A DNA stretch of 64,000 nucleotides from CAYFMP01 sp964344215. Lineage in GTDB: Bacteria; Pseudomonadota; Alphaproteobacteria; Rhodospirillales; Casp-alpha2. The DNA lies in NCBI GenBank assembly GCA_964344215.1, contig CAYFMP010000009.1, positions 20,136 to 84,135 on the forward strand, written 5' to 3'. Below are positions 6,684 to 15,266 of the stretch, piece by piece. The first letter of the stretch is position 1; each line of letters starts with the position of its first letter. The notes under the pieces were generated by a model. That model was given only the letters and a program-made list of their open reading frames with translations. It made no database searches and had not been told where the DNA came from. Both the position numbers and the translations under genes were made by a program.

Positions 6684-8858
6684 ATGGCTGATGGCAAGCG
6701 CGATCGGGAAGTGACGGCGCTGTCCGAACCGGCCGACGCGCTCGAGTTGCGGGTTGCCGAGGCCATGCAGAAGGATATCGGCAGGGGGCTGGCTCGCATC
6801 GATCCCGCCGATATGGAGCGCATCAACGCCAAGCCCGGGGACGTGTTGCGGATTGTCGGCGCCAAGGAAAGCGCCGCCAAGGTCATGGCGACCTTTCCCG
6901 AGGAGCGCGGCAAGGCAATCGTCCAAATCGACGGCTTGACCCGCGATAATGCCAGTGTCGCGCTCGGCGAGAAACTGAAGCTGCGACCAACGGCATGGAA
7001 GCCCGCCATTCGGCTGCAATTGGCTCCGTTGGGGGGCAGAGGGCCGGGCCGGAGCGAGCGTCGCGGCCGGTTCATCGGCCATCTTCTCGAAGGTCTCGTT
7101 CTGACCGAGGGAGATCGGGTGCGGGCGACCCTGATCGGTTCGCGCAGCCAGGACTTTTCCGTGTTGCGAACTGTCCCCAAGGGGACGGTGGTGATCGGCT
7201 CGTCCACGACCATCGAGCTCAAACGACCAACCGGCGAAAGCGGGCCCGGCCAACGCATCGCCTACGAGGATGTTGGCGGCCTGAAACGCGAACTCGGTTC
7301 GATCCGAGAAATGATCGAGTTGCCGTTGCGCTATCCGGAGATTTTCGAGCAACTCGGCATCGACGCGCCCAAGGGTGTTCTGATGCATGGTCCGCCAGGC
7401 TGTGGCAAGACGCTGATCGCGCGGGCCGTGGCGAACGAGGCGGACAGCAAGTTTTTCACGCTCTCCGGTCCCGAAATCATGCACAAGTATTACGGCGAGA
7501 GCGAAGCGCACCTGCGCCAGGTGTTCGAAGAGGCATCGAAGGCGCCAAGCATCATCTTTCTTGACGAAATCGATGCGATCGCGCCGAAGCGCGTCGCCCT
7601 CGGCGGTGAACAGCAGGTCGAACGTCGGGTGGTCTCGCAGCTGCTGACATTGATGGACGGTCTCGACGCGCGCGGTCAGGTCGTTGTCATCGGCGCGACC
7701 AACCTGCCGGACTCACTCGATCCGGCATTGCGCCGGCCCGGGCGATTTGATCGAGAGATCGTCATCGGTGTGCCGGACCGGCCGGCGCGCGAGGAAATCC
7801 TGCAGATCCACACACGCGGCATGCCGCTGGCCGAAGATGTCGATCTCCAACGCGTGGCCCAGGTGACGCATGGTTTCGTCGGCGCCGACCTGCACTCTCT
7901 GGCTCGCGAGGCGGCGATGGCGCGGCAGCGACGGATATTTCCCGACCTCGATTTCGAGATGGATTACATTCCCGACGAGGTTCTCGATGGGCTGACGGTC
8001 GGCATGGACGACTTCCAACAGGCGTTTGCGGCGGTCGAGCCGTCGGCGATTCGCGAGGTATTCACCGAAATCCCCGATGTGAAATGGGATGACGTCGGCG
8101 GCCTCGAAGAGATCAAGCAGATGCTCGAGGAATCGATACTGTGGCCGATTCGTCATGCCGAGCTGTTCATGAAGGCCGGCGTCGGTGCGCCGCGAGGCAT
8201 ATTGCTCAACGGTCCGCCCGGCGTCGGCAAGACCTTGGTGGCGAAAGCCCTGGCCACGGAAAGCGGGGTCAACTTCATTTCCGTCAAGGGCCCGGCGCTG
8301 ATGAGCAAATGGGTGGGCGAGACGGAACGGGCGGTGCGCGAAGTGTTTCACAAGGCGAAGCTCGCTTCGCCGTGCATCATATTTCTTGACGAGATCGACA
8401 GTATCGCACCGCGCCGCGGCGGCGGCGGCGATGCCGTCACCGACAGGGCGATCGCGCAATTGCTGACCGAAATGGACGGCATCGAGGAACTGAAGGGGGT
8501 CATTGTGCTGGCCGCGACCAACCGCAAGGACTTGATGGACCCGGCGCTGCTCCGGGCCGGACGCTTTGACATTGTCGTCGACTTGCCGCTTCCCTCGGCG
8601 CGTCCGCGCAAAAAGATTTTCGAGGTGCACGTCCGTGGAAAGCCGCTCGCCGGCGACGTCGACCTCGACGACCTTGCCGGCGAAAAAAGCGCCGGCTGGA
8701 GTGGCGCCGACATTGAGCTTCTGTGCCACAAGGCGAGCGCTGCGGCGATACGCGATTTTCTTTCCAGCGACGCCGATCCAACAACGGACATCGATAGGCT
8801 GATGATTGGGCAAGAACACTTTGTGGCGGCTTTACATGGCCGAGACGACCTCCCATAG
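6684..8858 (+). CDS. Cdc48/p97/VAT-type double AAA+ ATPase
   Basis: This encodes 724 residues. An N-domain of the Cdc48 type occupies about residues 20-190 ('GLARIDPADMERINAKPGD'). Ring D1 has Walker A GPPGCGKT near residue 236, Walker B FLDEIDAIAP and the arginine-finger motif RRPGRFDREI. Ring D2 has Walker A GPPGVGKT near residue 510, Walker B FLDEIDSIAPRRG and 'LRAGRFDIVV'. Both rings look catalytically intact. The family unfolds or remodels protein complexes using ATP. It follows gvpK by seven bases with a GAGGAG ribosome site, so a role in remodelling vesicle proteins is inferred. Such genes are commonly archaeal-like but also occur in bacterial gvp clusters. Confidence 0.92.
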   Translation: MADGKRDREVTALSEPADALELRVAEAMQKDIGRGLARIDPADMERINAKPGDVLRIVGAKESAAKVMATFPEERGKAIVQIDGLTRDNASVALGEKLKLRPTAWKPAIRLQLAPLGGRGPGRSERRGRFIGHLLEGLVLTEGDRVRATLIGSRSQDFSVLRTVPKGTVVIGSSTTIELKRPTGESGPGQRIAYEDVGGLKRELGSIREMIELPLRYPEIFEQLGIDAPKGVLMHGPPGCGKTLIARAVANEADSKFFTLSGPEIMHKYYGESEAHLRQVFEEASKAPSIIFLDEIDAIAPKRVALGGEQQVERRVVSQLLTLMDGLDARGQVVVIGATNLPDSLDPALRRPGRFDREIVIGVPDRPAREEILQIHTRGMPLAEDVDLQRVAQVTHGFVGADLHSLAREAAMARQRRIFPDLDFEMDYIPDEVLDGLTVGMDDFQQAFAAVEPSAIREVFTEIPDVKWDDVGGLEEIKQMLEESILWPIRHAELFMKAGVGAPRGILLNGPPGVGKTLVAKALATESGVNFISVKGPALMSKWVGETERAVREVFHKAKLASPCIIFLDEIDSIAPRRGGGGDAVTDRAIAQLLTEMDGIEELKGVIVLAATNRKDLMDPALLRAGRFDIVVDLPLPSARPRKKIFEVHVRGKPLAGDVDLDDLAGEKSAGWSGADIELLCHKASAAAIRDFLSSDADPTTDIDRLMIGQEHFVAALHGRDDLP

Positions 8859-8949
8859 CGCGCAAGCCCGTACGGCCATCGACAACGAGCGCTCGCGGCG
8901 GTCTGCCGCAACGGAACCCCGGAGCGGCTCCTCGCACGGGGGATTATGG

Positions 8950-9207
8950 ATGGCGCTAATTCTGGTCGTTGACGATAAGGAACCGGCCCGCTTCACCTTG
9001 CGCGAAATCCTGGGAGAGGCCGGCCACGAGGTGGTGGAGGCGGGCGACGGCAAAGCGGCACTCGAACAGCAACGGGCGCACTCCATCGACCTCGTCGTCA
9101 CCGACATCATCATGCCCGAACAGGAAGACGTCGAGACCATCATCGAATTGAAACGCGACTACCCAGGCCTCAAGATCGTCGCCATCTCGGGCGGCGGAAC
9201 GCGATAA
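8950..9207 (+). CDS. Shortened response-regulator receiver domain
   Basis: This encodes 85 residues. It matches a CheY-like receiver from strand 1 ('LILVVDDKEPARFTLREIL') through the phospho-acceptor 'LVVTDIIMPEQEDVE' to strand 4 ('LKIVAISGGG'), then stops. Helix 4, strand 5 with its conserved lysine and helix 5 are missing; a full receiver is about 120 residues. No continuation is visible in any frame downstream. The start at 8950 has a GGGGG tract seven bases upstream. It follows the Cdc48-like gene by 91 bases. It is either a decayed gene or a phosphorylation-incompetent remnant. The closest full-length relative in the window is the receiver at 52238-52615. Confidence 0.7.
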   Translation: MALILVVDDKEPARFTLREILGEAGHEVVEAGDGKAALEQQRAHSIDLVVTDIIMPEQEDVETIIELKRDYPGLKIVAISGGGTR

Positions 9208-9556
9208 CGCCCCAACGATGTTTATTGATGCCGGTTCCCAGGGCCTCCGGCCCAAACCGTATGACGACGGCTCAGCGGATTCGTTGATCCAATTGCCGCC
9301 CAGGACGCCAAGAAAGGGTCGGCGTTTCAATCCCCGAGGGGGCGATGTGGGGAACTCCCTTGAGCGGCACGGCTGAGAATACCTCTATAACGAGAAATCG
9401 GAATCGGATTGTGATACCTTGTTGATCAGCGAAAATTGATTTGACCTTCCTTTCGAACACTTTGGCTCCATGCGCGCGGGATAGAAGCTACCGTCTTCAG
9501 CTCCACGTTGTTTAGAATCCAGACGCACGTATGCATCTCTCAGAAGAGGTTGTTGA
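9208..9556. other. Intergenic region after the gas vesicle cluster
   Basis: These 349 bases hold no convincing gene. Composition falls from GC-rich to mixed after about 9360, where the sequence becomes noticeably richer in A and T. A short GGGCC-TCC-GGCCC hairpin lies near 9240. I see no strong promoter match. The region probably separates the gas vesicle transcript from the next gene. Confidence 0.5.
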
Positions 9557-10012
9557 ATGTTTATTTGGATATCGAAGACTACGGGCCCGTACCTCAAGGA
9601 TGGCCGTCTGGCCGACGTTATGGCTCTAATCCAAGTGTTGGCGCTCGATAAGTTTGTGGAACGTAGCGAGAAGGGAATTCGGGATGAACTCCATATGACC
9701 CCGAGTTCAGGCGGGCCGGATTCTAAGTGGGCCTCCGTCGCAGAGGAGCATCCCGAGTTTTTTCGGACACGCTCGGGGGAAACGTTTGAGATGTCCTTGA
9801 TCGCCCGCAGGGTCTTGCCAAAAAACGAAGAAAACAAACGGCGCCTTTCCCCGGAGTTCGTCGGACAGTTATTGAACTCCGCGGTTGAACTGCATGACCG
9901 TCAAGTTCGGCGAAGCGAACGTTGGACCTATCTCATCCCGATCTGGGTCGCTTTGATCGTGGGGGTTTTTTCCCTGGTGGGTATTGGATTGAAATCAATA
10001 TCTGGCGGCTGA
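9557..10012 (+). CDS. Unknown protein with C-terminal membrane anchor
   Basis: This encodes 151 residues. The N-terminal 115 residues are soluble and mixed ('MFIWISKTTGPYLKDGRLAD'). The C-terminus has one clear transmembrane helix ('LIPIWVALIVGVFSLVGIGL') preceded by charged residues, so the bulk would face the cytoplasm. A ribosome site AAGAGGT is correctly spaced before the ATG. I do not recognise a domain. The next gene, an ATPase, starts 35 bases downstream and may be co-transcribed. Confidence 0.7.
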   Translation: MFIWISKTTGPYLKDGRLADVMALIQVLALDKFVERSEKGIRDELHMTPSSGGPDSKWASVAEEHPEFFRTRSGETFEMSLIARRVLPKNEENKRRLSPEFVGQLLNSAVELHDRQVRRSERWTYLIPIWVALIVGVFSLVGIGLKSISGG

Positions 10013-10047
10013 GCGAGGACATCCAATCAGAAGGGAGAACCCTAGGC

Positions 10048-10812
10048 ATGGGCAAAGGAACCTTACGTTCCCCATTCCTGAAATCCGTGACCATGATCCC
10101 GGAGGAAGCTGCTCCCGAAGCGTTCCCGTTCAGCCGTTTCCCGAAACTCTTTGCTGATCGCTTCCGCATGGATTTCGAAACGCCGGTAACGTTTTTCGTC
10201 GGCGAAAATGGGACCGGCAAATCGACGCTCCTCGAGGCCATCGCCGCGCTGTGCGGCTTTCACGCGGGAGGCGGCGGCGAAGGGCACCAACTGCACCGGA
10301 CCTCGGACGGCGACCGTTCGAGATTGGCGGCGGCGCTGCGAGCGTCATGGCTGCCCAAGGTTTCCAAGGGATTCTTCTTCCGCTCGGACACCTTCGCCGA
10401 TGTCGCCAGATACCTCGACGACGAAGGCGACTTGGAGATTCACGGCGGGCGGCGCTTGCTGGAGAGAAGCCACGGCGAGTCCTTTCTGGCCGTTTTCGGC
10501 GATCGCTTCGGCACAAACGAACGGTGCATGTATCTCATGGACGAGCCGGAAAACGCGCTCTCCCCCATGCGACAACTGAGTTTCCTGCGCCTTCTCCGCG
10601 ATTGGGAGGCCTCGGGCAACGCCCAGATGATCGTCGCCACCCATTCGCCCATACTGCTCAGCTATCCGGGCGCCGAAATCCTTCACTTCGACGGCGAGAG
10701 CGTCGCACCCATCGCCTACGAGGAGATCGAACACGTTCGGGTCACCAAGGCTTTCCTCGGCAATCCCGAAAGATACCTTCGACAGCTTCTCGACGACGAC
10801 GGCGGCAACTGA
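10048..10812 (+). CDS. AAA/ABC-type ATPase (predicted ATPase, COG3910-like)
   Basis: This encodes 254 residues. Walker A is GENGTGKST near residue 52, followed by 'LLEAIAALCGF'. The region 'GFFFRSDTFADVARYLDD' is typical of this family. 'MYLMDEPENALSP' near residue 161 combines signature and Walker B, and 'MIVATHSPILLSYPGAEIL' carries the switch histidine. This is the SMC/RecF-like ABC class, not a transporter. The physiological role of the family is unknown; some members sit with nucleases or defence genes. The start at 10048 has an AAGGGAG ribosome site; a longer frame from 9922 lies inside the previous gene. A hairpin with an 8-bp stem follows at 10837-10855. Confidence 0.88.
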   Translation: MGKGTLRSPFLKSVTMIPEEAAPEAFPFSRFPKLFADRFRMDFETPVTFFVGENGTGKSTLLEAIAALCGFHAGGGGEGHQLHRTSDGDRSRLAAALRASWLPKVSKGFFFRSDTFADVARYLDDEGDLEIHGGRRLLERSHGESFLAVFGDRFGTNERCMYLMDEPENALSPMRQLSFLRLLRDWEASGNAQMIVATHSPILLSYPGAEILHFDGESVAPIAYEEIEHVRVTKAFLGNPERYLRQLLDDDGGN

Positions 10813-10938
10813 GGCGAGCGGGCGCTCGGAACCTCCCCGAGAACCCTGTTCTCGGTCAAGGGCCCCGCGCTCCCGAGCGCGAAAAAAAGGCGATCAATAC
10901 CGCCCGCGCCGGCTTTTCGTGAAGATGCCCTCCGGGGG

Positions 10939-10967
10939 ATCAAAACCTTCCACCGGAAGGTTTTGAT
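10939..10967 (-). terminator. Terminator for tRNA-Val, apparently bidirectional
   Basis: A perfect 13-bp stem (ATCAAAACCTTCC with its complement) and a three-base loop form an A-tract, GC core, T-tract hairpin. It abuts the tRNA CCA end on the minus strand, and the same structure could serve the ATPase gene on the plus strand. Confidence 0.8.
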
Positions 10968-11041
10968 GGTGGGCGCGGCTGGATTCGAACCAGCGACTTC
11001 TACCGTGTGAAGATAGCACTCTCCCACTGAGTTACGCGCCC
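10967..11041 (-). tRNA. tRNA-Val, anticodon CAC
   Basis: The minus strand folds as a cloverleaf: acceptor GGGCGCG pairs with CGCGCCC, the D arm contains CTCAGTGGGAGAG, the anticodon stem is CTATC/GGTAG with loop TTCACAC, and the T arm reads CTGGTTCGAATCCAG. The anticodon CAC reads GUG codons. The 3' CCA is encoded (10967-10969). A terminator hairpin follows directly. A 5' half of a near-identical tRNA lies just upstream at 11102-11138. Confidence 0.95.
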
Positions 11042-11057
11042 TTGTTCAATTGAACAA
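11042..11057. repeat. 16-bp perfect palindrome between tRNA-Val and the tRNA half
   Basis: TTGTTCAATTGAACAA is a perfect palindrome immediately 5' of the mature tRNA-Val on the minus strand. It could be a processing hairpin in the precursor, a protein-binding site or a scar of recombination. No gene overlaps it. Confidence 0.6.
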
Positions 11058-11101
11058 TCAAAACCCTCGAAATCGTTACTGGCCGTAGCACAACCGGAGT
11101 G

Positions 11102-11138
11102 GTGTGAAGACAGTGCTCTCCCGCTGAGCTACGCGCCC
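11102..11138 (-). pseudogene. 5' half of a tRNA-Val, broken in the anticodon arm
   Basis: On the minus strand the 37 bases from GGGCGCGTAGCTCAG to TTCACAC match the intact tRNA-Val next door with five differences. Homology stops at the anticodon loop; no 3' half follows. The D arm here is the more canonical of the two. It lies between the likely promoter (11171-11200) and the intact gene, so it must be transcribed as leader of the tRNA precursor. Confidence 0.8.
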
Positions 11139-11170
11139 TTACGGACCGGCGGTCCTTGATAAGAAGCCGC

Positions 11171-11200
11171 CATATAAGGGCCGCCGAACGCGGCTGTCAA
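11171..11200 (-). promoter_or_regulatory. Likely sigma-70 promoter of the tRNA-Val unit
   Basis: On the minus strand a perfect TTGACA lies 18 bases from TATATG. Transcription would begin about 25 bases before the tRNA half. The -35 box overlaps the stop codon of gph. Confidence 0.65.
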
Positions 11201-11898
11201 GCGAGCGCGCGGGCGGCCAGGGCGGCCAGCGCCGCCGGCAGGTCCTCGAAGCTGTCGACCAGCGCGTCGGCGCCGAGGTCGGCGGCCGGGCCGCGGCTGT
11301 AGCCGAACGACATGACGATCACCGGCAGCCCGGCGTTCCTGGCGGCGCCGACGTCGTTGGCGTTGTCGCCGACGAAGACGGCACCGCCCGGCTCGGCGCC
11401 GAGCGCGTCGAGCACGGCCAGCAGGTGGCGCGGGTCGGGCTTGCGCACGCCCTCTATGGTGTCGCCGCCGGCCACCGCGCGGAAGAAGCGCGCCATGCCG
11501 AGGCTATCCAGGATCTCGCGGGTGGCGCGTTCGGGCTTGTTGGTGCAGATGCCGAGCTTGCGCCCGGCCGCCCGCAATTCGTCGAGGACCTCGATGGCGC
11601 CGTCGTAGGGCCGGGTCGCATCGGCCGCGTGGCCCTCGTAGTGGCCGTGGAAACGCCTGACCACGGCCTCGAAGGCGGCGCCCTCGGGCGTCTCCCCGGT
11701 CGCCCGGAAACCGCGCTCGACCAGCTTCGGCACCCCGTCGCCGATCATCTGCGTGACCTCGTCCAGAGCCAGCGGCCGCCGCCCCTCCTCGGCCAGCAGG
11801 CGGTTCAAGGCGGCGCGCAGGTCCGGCGCGCTGTCGATCAAGGTGCCGTCGAGGTCGAAAACCACCGCCTCGAGGCGGTCCGGGAACGCTGATGGCAT
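11197..11898 (-). CDS. gph: Phosphoglycolate phosphatase, HAD family
   Basis: This encodes 233 residues from the ATG at 11898. HAD motif I is 'VVFDLDGTLIDSAPDL', motif II 'GICTNKPE', motif III Lys in 'GVRKPDPRHLL', motif IV 'VFVGDNANDVGAARNAG'. The cap is of the Gph/PGP type ('LDEVTQMIGDGVPKLVERG'). The enzyme dephosphorylates 2-phosphoglycolate, formed by Rubisco oxygenation or DNA repair. An upstream extension to 12009 exists in frame but lacks homology. The gene is divergent from glmU. Confidence 0.9.
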   Translation of the reverse strand: MPSAFPDRLEAVVFDLDGTLIDSAPDLRAALNRLLAEEGRRPLALDEVTQMIGDGVPKLVERGFRATGETPEGAAFEAVVRRFHGHYEGHAADATRPYDGAIEVLDELRAAGRKLGICTNKPERATREILDSLGMARFFRAVAGGDTIEGVRKPDPRHLLAVLDALGAEPGGAVFVGDNANDVGAARNAGLPVIVMSFGYSRGPAADLGADALVDSFEDLPAALAALAARALA

Positions 11899-11920
11899 GT
11901 GCAAGAAACCGTAACAATCT

Positions 11921-11949
11921 TTGACTTGGCGGGATTCCGGGCCTATGGC
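11921..11949 (+). promoter_or_regulatory. Likely promoter of glmU-glmS
   Basis: TTGACT and TATGGC are separated by exactly 17 bases, about 60 bases before the glmU ATG, within the divergent gph/glmU spacer. Confidence 0.55.
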
Positions 11950-12011
11950 AATGTCCGAGCGCCCCGCCTTGGGGGTTTTTCCAGGGGCATTACATAGACA
12001 ACCGACCACCG

Positions 12012-13394
12012 ATGACCAAGCACAAATCCGAATACCCGCTCGCCTTCGTCGTTCTCGCCGCCGGCCTGGGCACGCGCATGAAATCGTCGCTGCCGAAGGT
12101 CATGCACCGGCTGGCCGGACGGCCGATGATCCTGCATCTCCTGGAGACGGCACGGAGTCTGGACCCGGACGAGATCGTCGTCGTCGTCGGCGAAGGCATG
12201 GACGAGGTGGCCGAGACGGTCGCCCCGCACCCAACCGCCGTGCAATCGGAGCAACTCGGCACCGGCCATGCGCTCGGCGCCGCGCTCGGCCAGCTCGAGG
12301 GCTTCGACGGCGACGTGCTGGTGCTCTATGGCGCCGACCCGCTGGTCACGGCGCCGACGCTCGAGCGCCTGCTCGCGGCAAGGCGCGCCGAGACCGACCC
12401 GGCCGTCGCCGTGCTCGGCTTCCGGGTCGAAGAGCCCGGCGCTTACGGCCGCCTGATCACCGCCGCCGACGGCGCGCTGGAAGCCGTCGTCGAAGCGAAG
12501 GACGCAACGCCCGAACAGCTCGCCGTCGGCTTGTGCAACTCCGGCGTCATGGCCTTCGACGGCAAGCGTCTGGCCGACCTGATCTCGGCCATCGGCAACG
12601 ACAACGCCAAGCGCGAATACTACCTGACCGACTCCATCGCCATTGCACGGGCGCGAGGCTGGGCCTGCGCCTGGGTCGAGGGCGCGGCGGAAGAGCACGT
12701 CGGCGTCGATAGCCGCGCCGACCTGGCCGTCGCCGAGGCCGTCCTGCAGACCCGCCTGCGCGCCGCCGCCATGGCCGCCGGCGTCACGTTGAGCGACCCG
12801 ACCACCGTTTATTTCAGCGCCGATACCGAGCTCGGCCGCGACGTCACCATCGGCCCCCACGTCGTCTTCGGCCCCGGCGTTCGGGTCGCCGACGGCGCCG
12901 TCATCAAAGGGTTCTGCCACATCGAAGGAGCGGCCATCGGCAAGGGCGCCGTGGTCGGCCCGTTCGCCAGGTTGAGGCCGGGCGCCGATCTGGGCGACAG
13001 CGTCCACATCGGCAACTTCGTCGAGGTCAAGAACGCGACCTTGGGCCCCGGCGCCAAGGCCAACCACCTCGCTTACGTCGGCGATTCGACGGTCGGCGCC
13101 GGCGCCAACATCGGGGCCGGCGCCATCACCTGCAATTACGACGGCTATTTCAAGTCGCTGACCGAGATCGGCGCCGGCGCCTTCATCGGCTCCAACACCG
13201 CCCTGGTGGCGCCGGTCCGGGTCGGCGACGGCGCCATCATCGGAGCCGGCAGCGTCATTACCCGCGACGTTGCCGCCGACGCGCTGGCCGTCGAGCGCGC
13301 GCCGCAGAAAGAGATCGGCGGCTGGGCCGGCAAGTTCCGCAAACGCCGCGCCGCCGAAAAGGCCGAAGACGAAACCGAGGCCGGGGAGGACTAG
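12012..13394 (+). CDS. glmU: Bifunctional GlcNAc-1-phosphate uridyltransferase / glucosamine-1-phosphate acetyltransferase
   Basis: This encodes 460 residues, the standard length. The N-terminal uridyltransferase domain starts 'FVVLAAGLGTRMKSSLPKVMH' (nucleotide-binding loop and catalytic Arg/Lys). The C-terminal half is a left-handed beta-helix of hexapeptide repeats ('VVFGPGVRVADGAVIKGF', 'NIGAGAITCNYDGYFK') that holds the acetyltransferase site. The enzyme makes UDP-GlcNAc for peptidoglycan and LPS. glmS follows after five bases, giving an operon for the whole branch except GlmM. Confidence 0.97.
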   Translation: MTKHKSEYPLAFVVLAAGLGTRMKSSLPKVMHRLAGRPMILHLLETARSLDPDEIVVVVGEGMDEVAETVAPHPTAVQSEQLGTGHALGAALGQLEGFDGDVLVLYGADPLVTAPTLERLLAARRAETDPAVAVLGFRVEEPGAYGRLITAADGALEAVVEAKDATPEQLAVGLCNSGVMAFDGKRLADLISAIGNDNAKREYYLTDSIAIARARGWACAWVEGAAEEHVGVDSRADLAVAEAVLQTRLRAAAMAAGVTLSDPTTVYFSADTELGRDVTIGPHVVFGPGVRVADGAVIKGFCHIEGAAIGKGAVVGPFARLRPGADLGDSVHIGNFVEVKNATLGPGAKANHLAYVGDSTVGAGANIGAGAITCNYDGYFKSLTEIGAGAFIGSNTALVAPVRVGDGAIIGAGSVITRDVAADALAVERAPQKEIGGWAGKFRKRRAAEKAEDETEAGED

Positions 13395-13399
13395 GAGCG

Positions 13400-15223
<1,824 letters not shown>

Positions 15224-15266
15224 CCTGAGGAGACCGGGTGAGCCGGCAAAGAGCGCGGACACATCG

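Noticed and set aside
10820..10880. Rho-independent terminator after the COG3910-like ATPase
   Set aside because: The hairpins (10837-10855 and GCGCTC/GAGCGC) lack a T-run on the plus strand; the A-run lies on the wrong side. The hairpin at 10939 is the better candidate.
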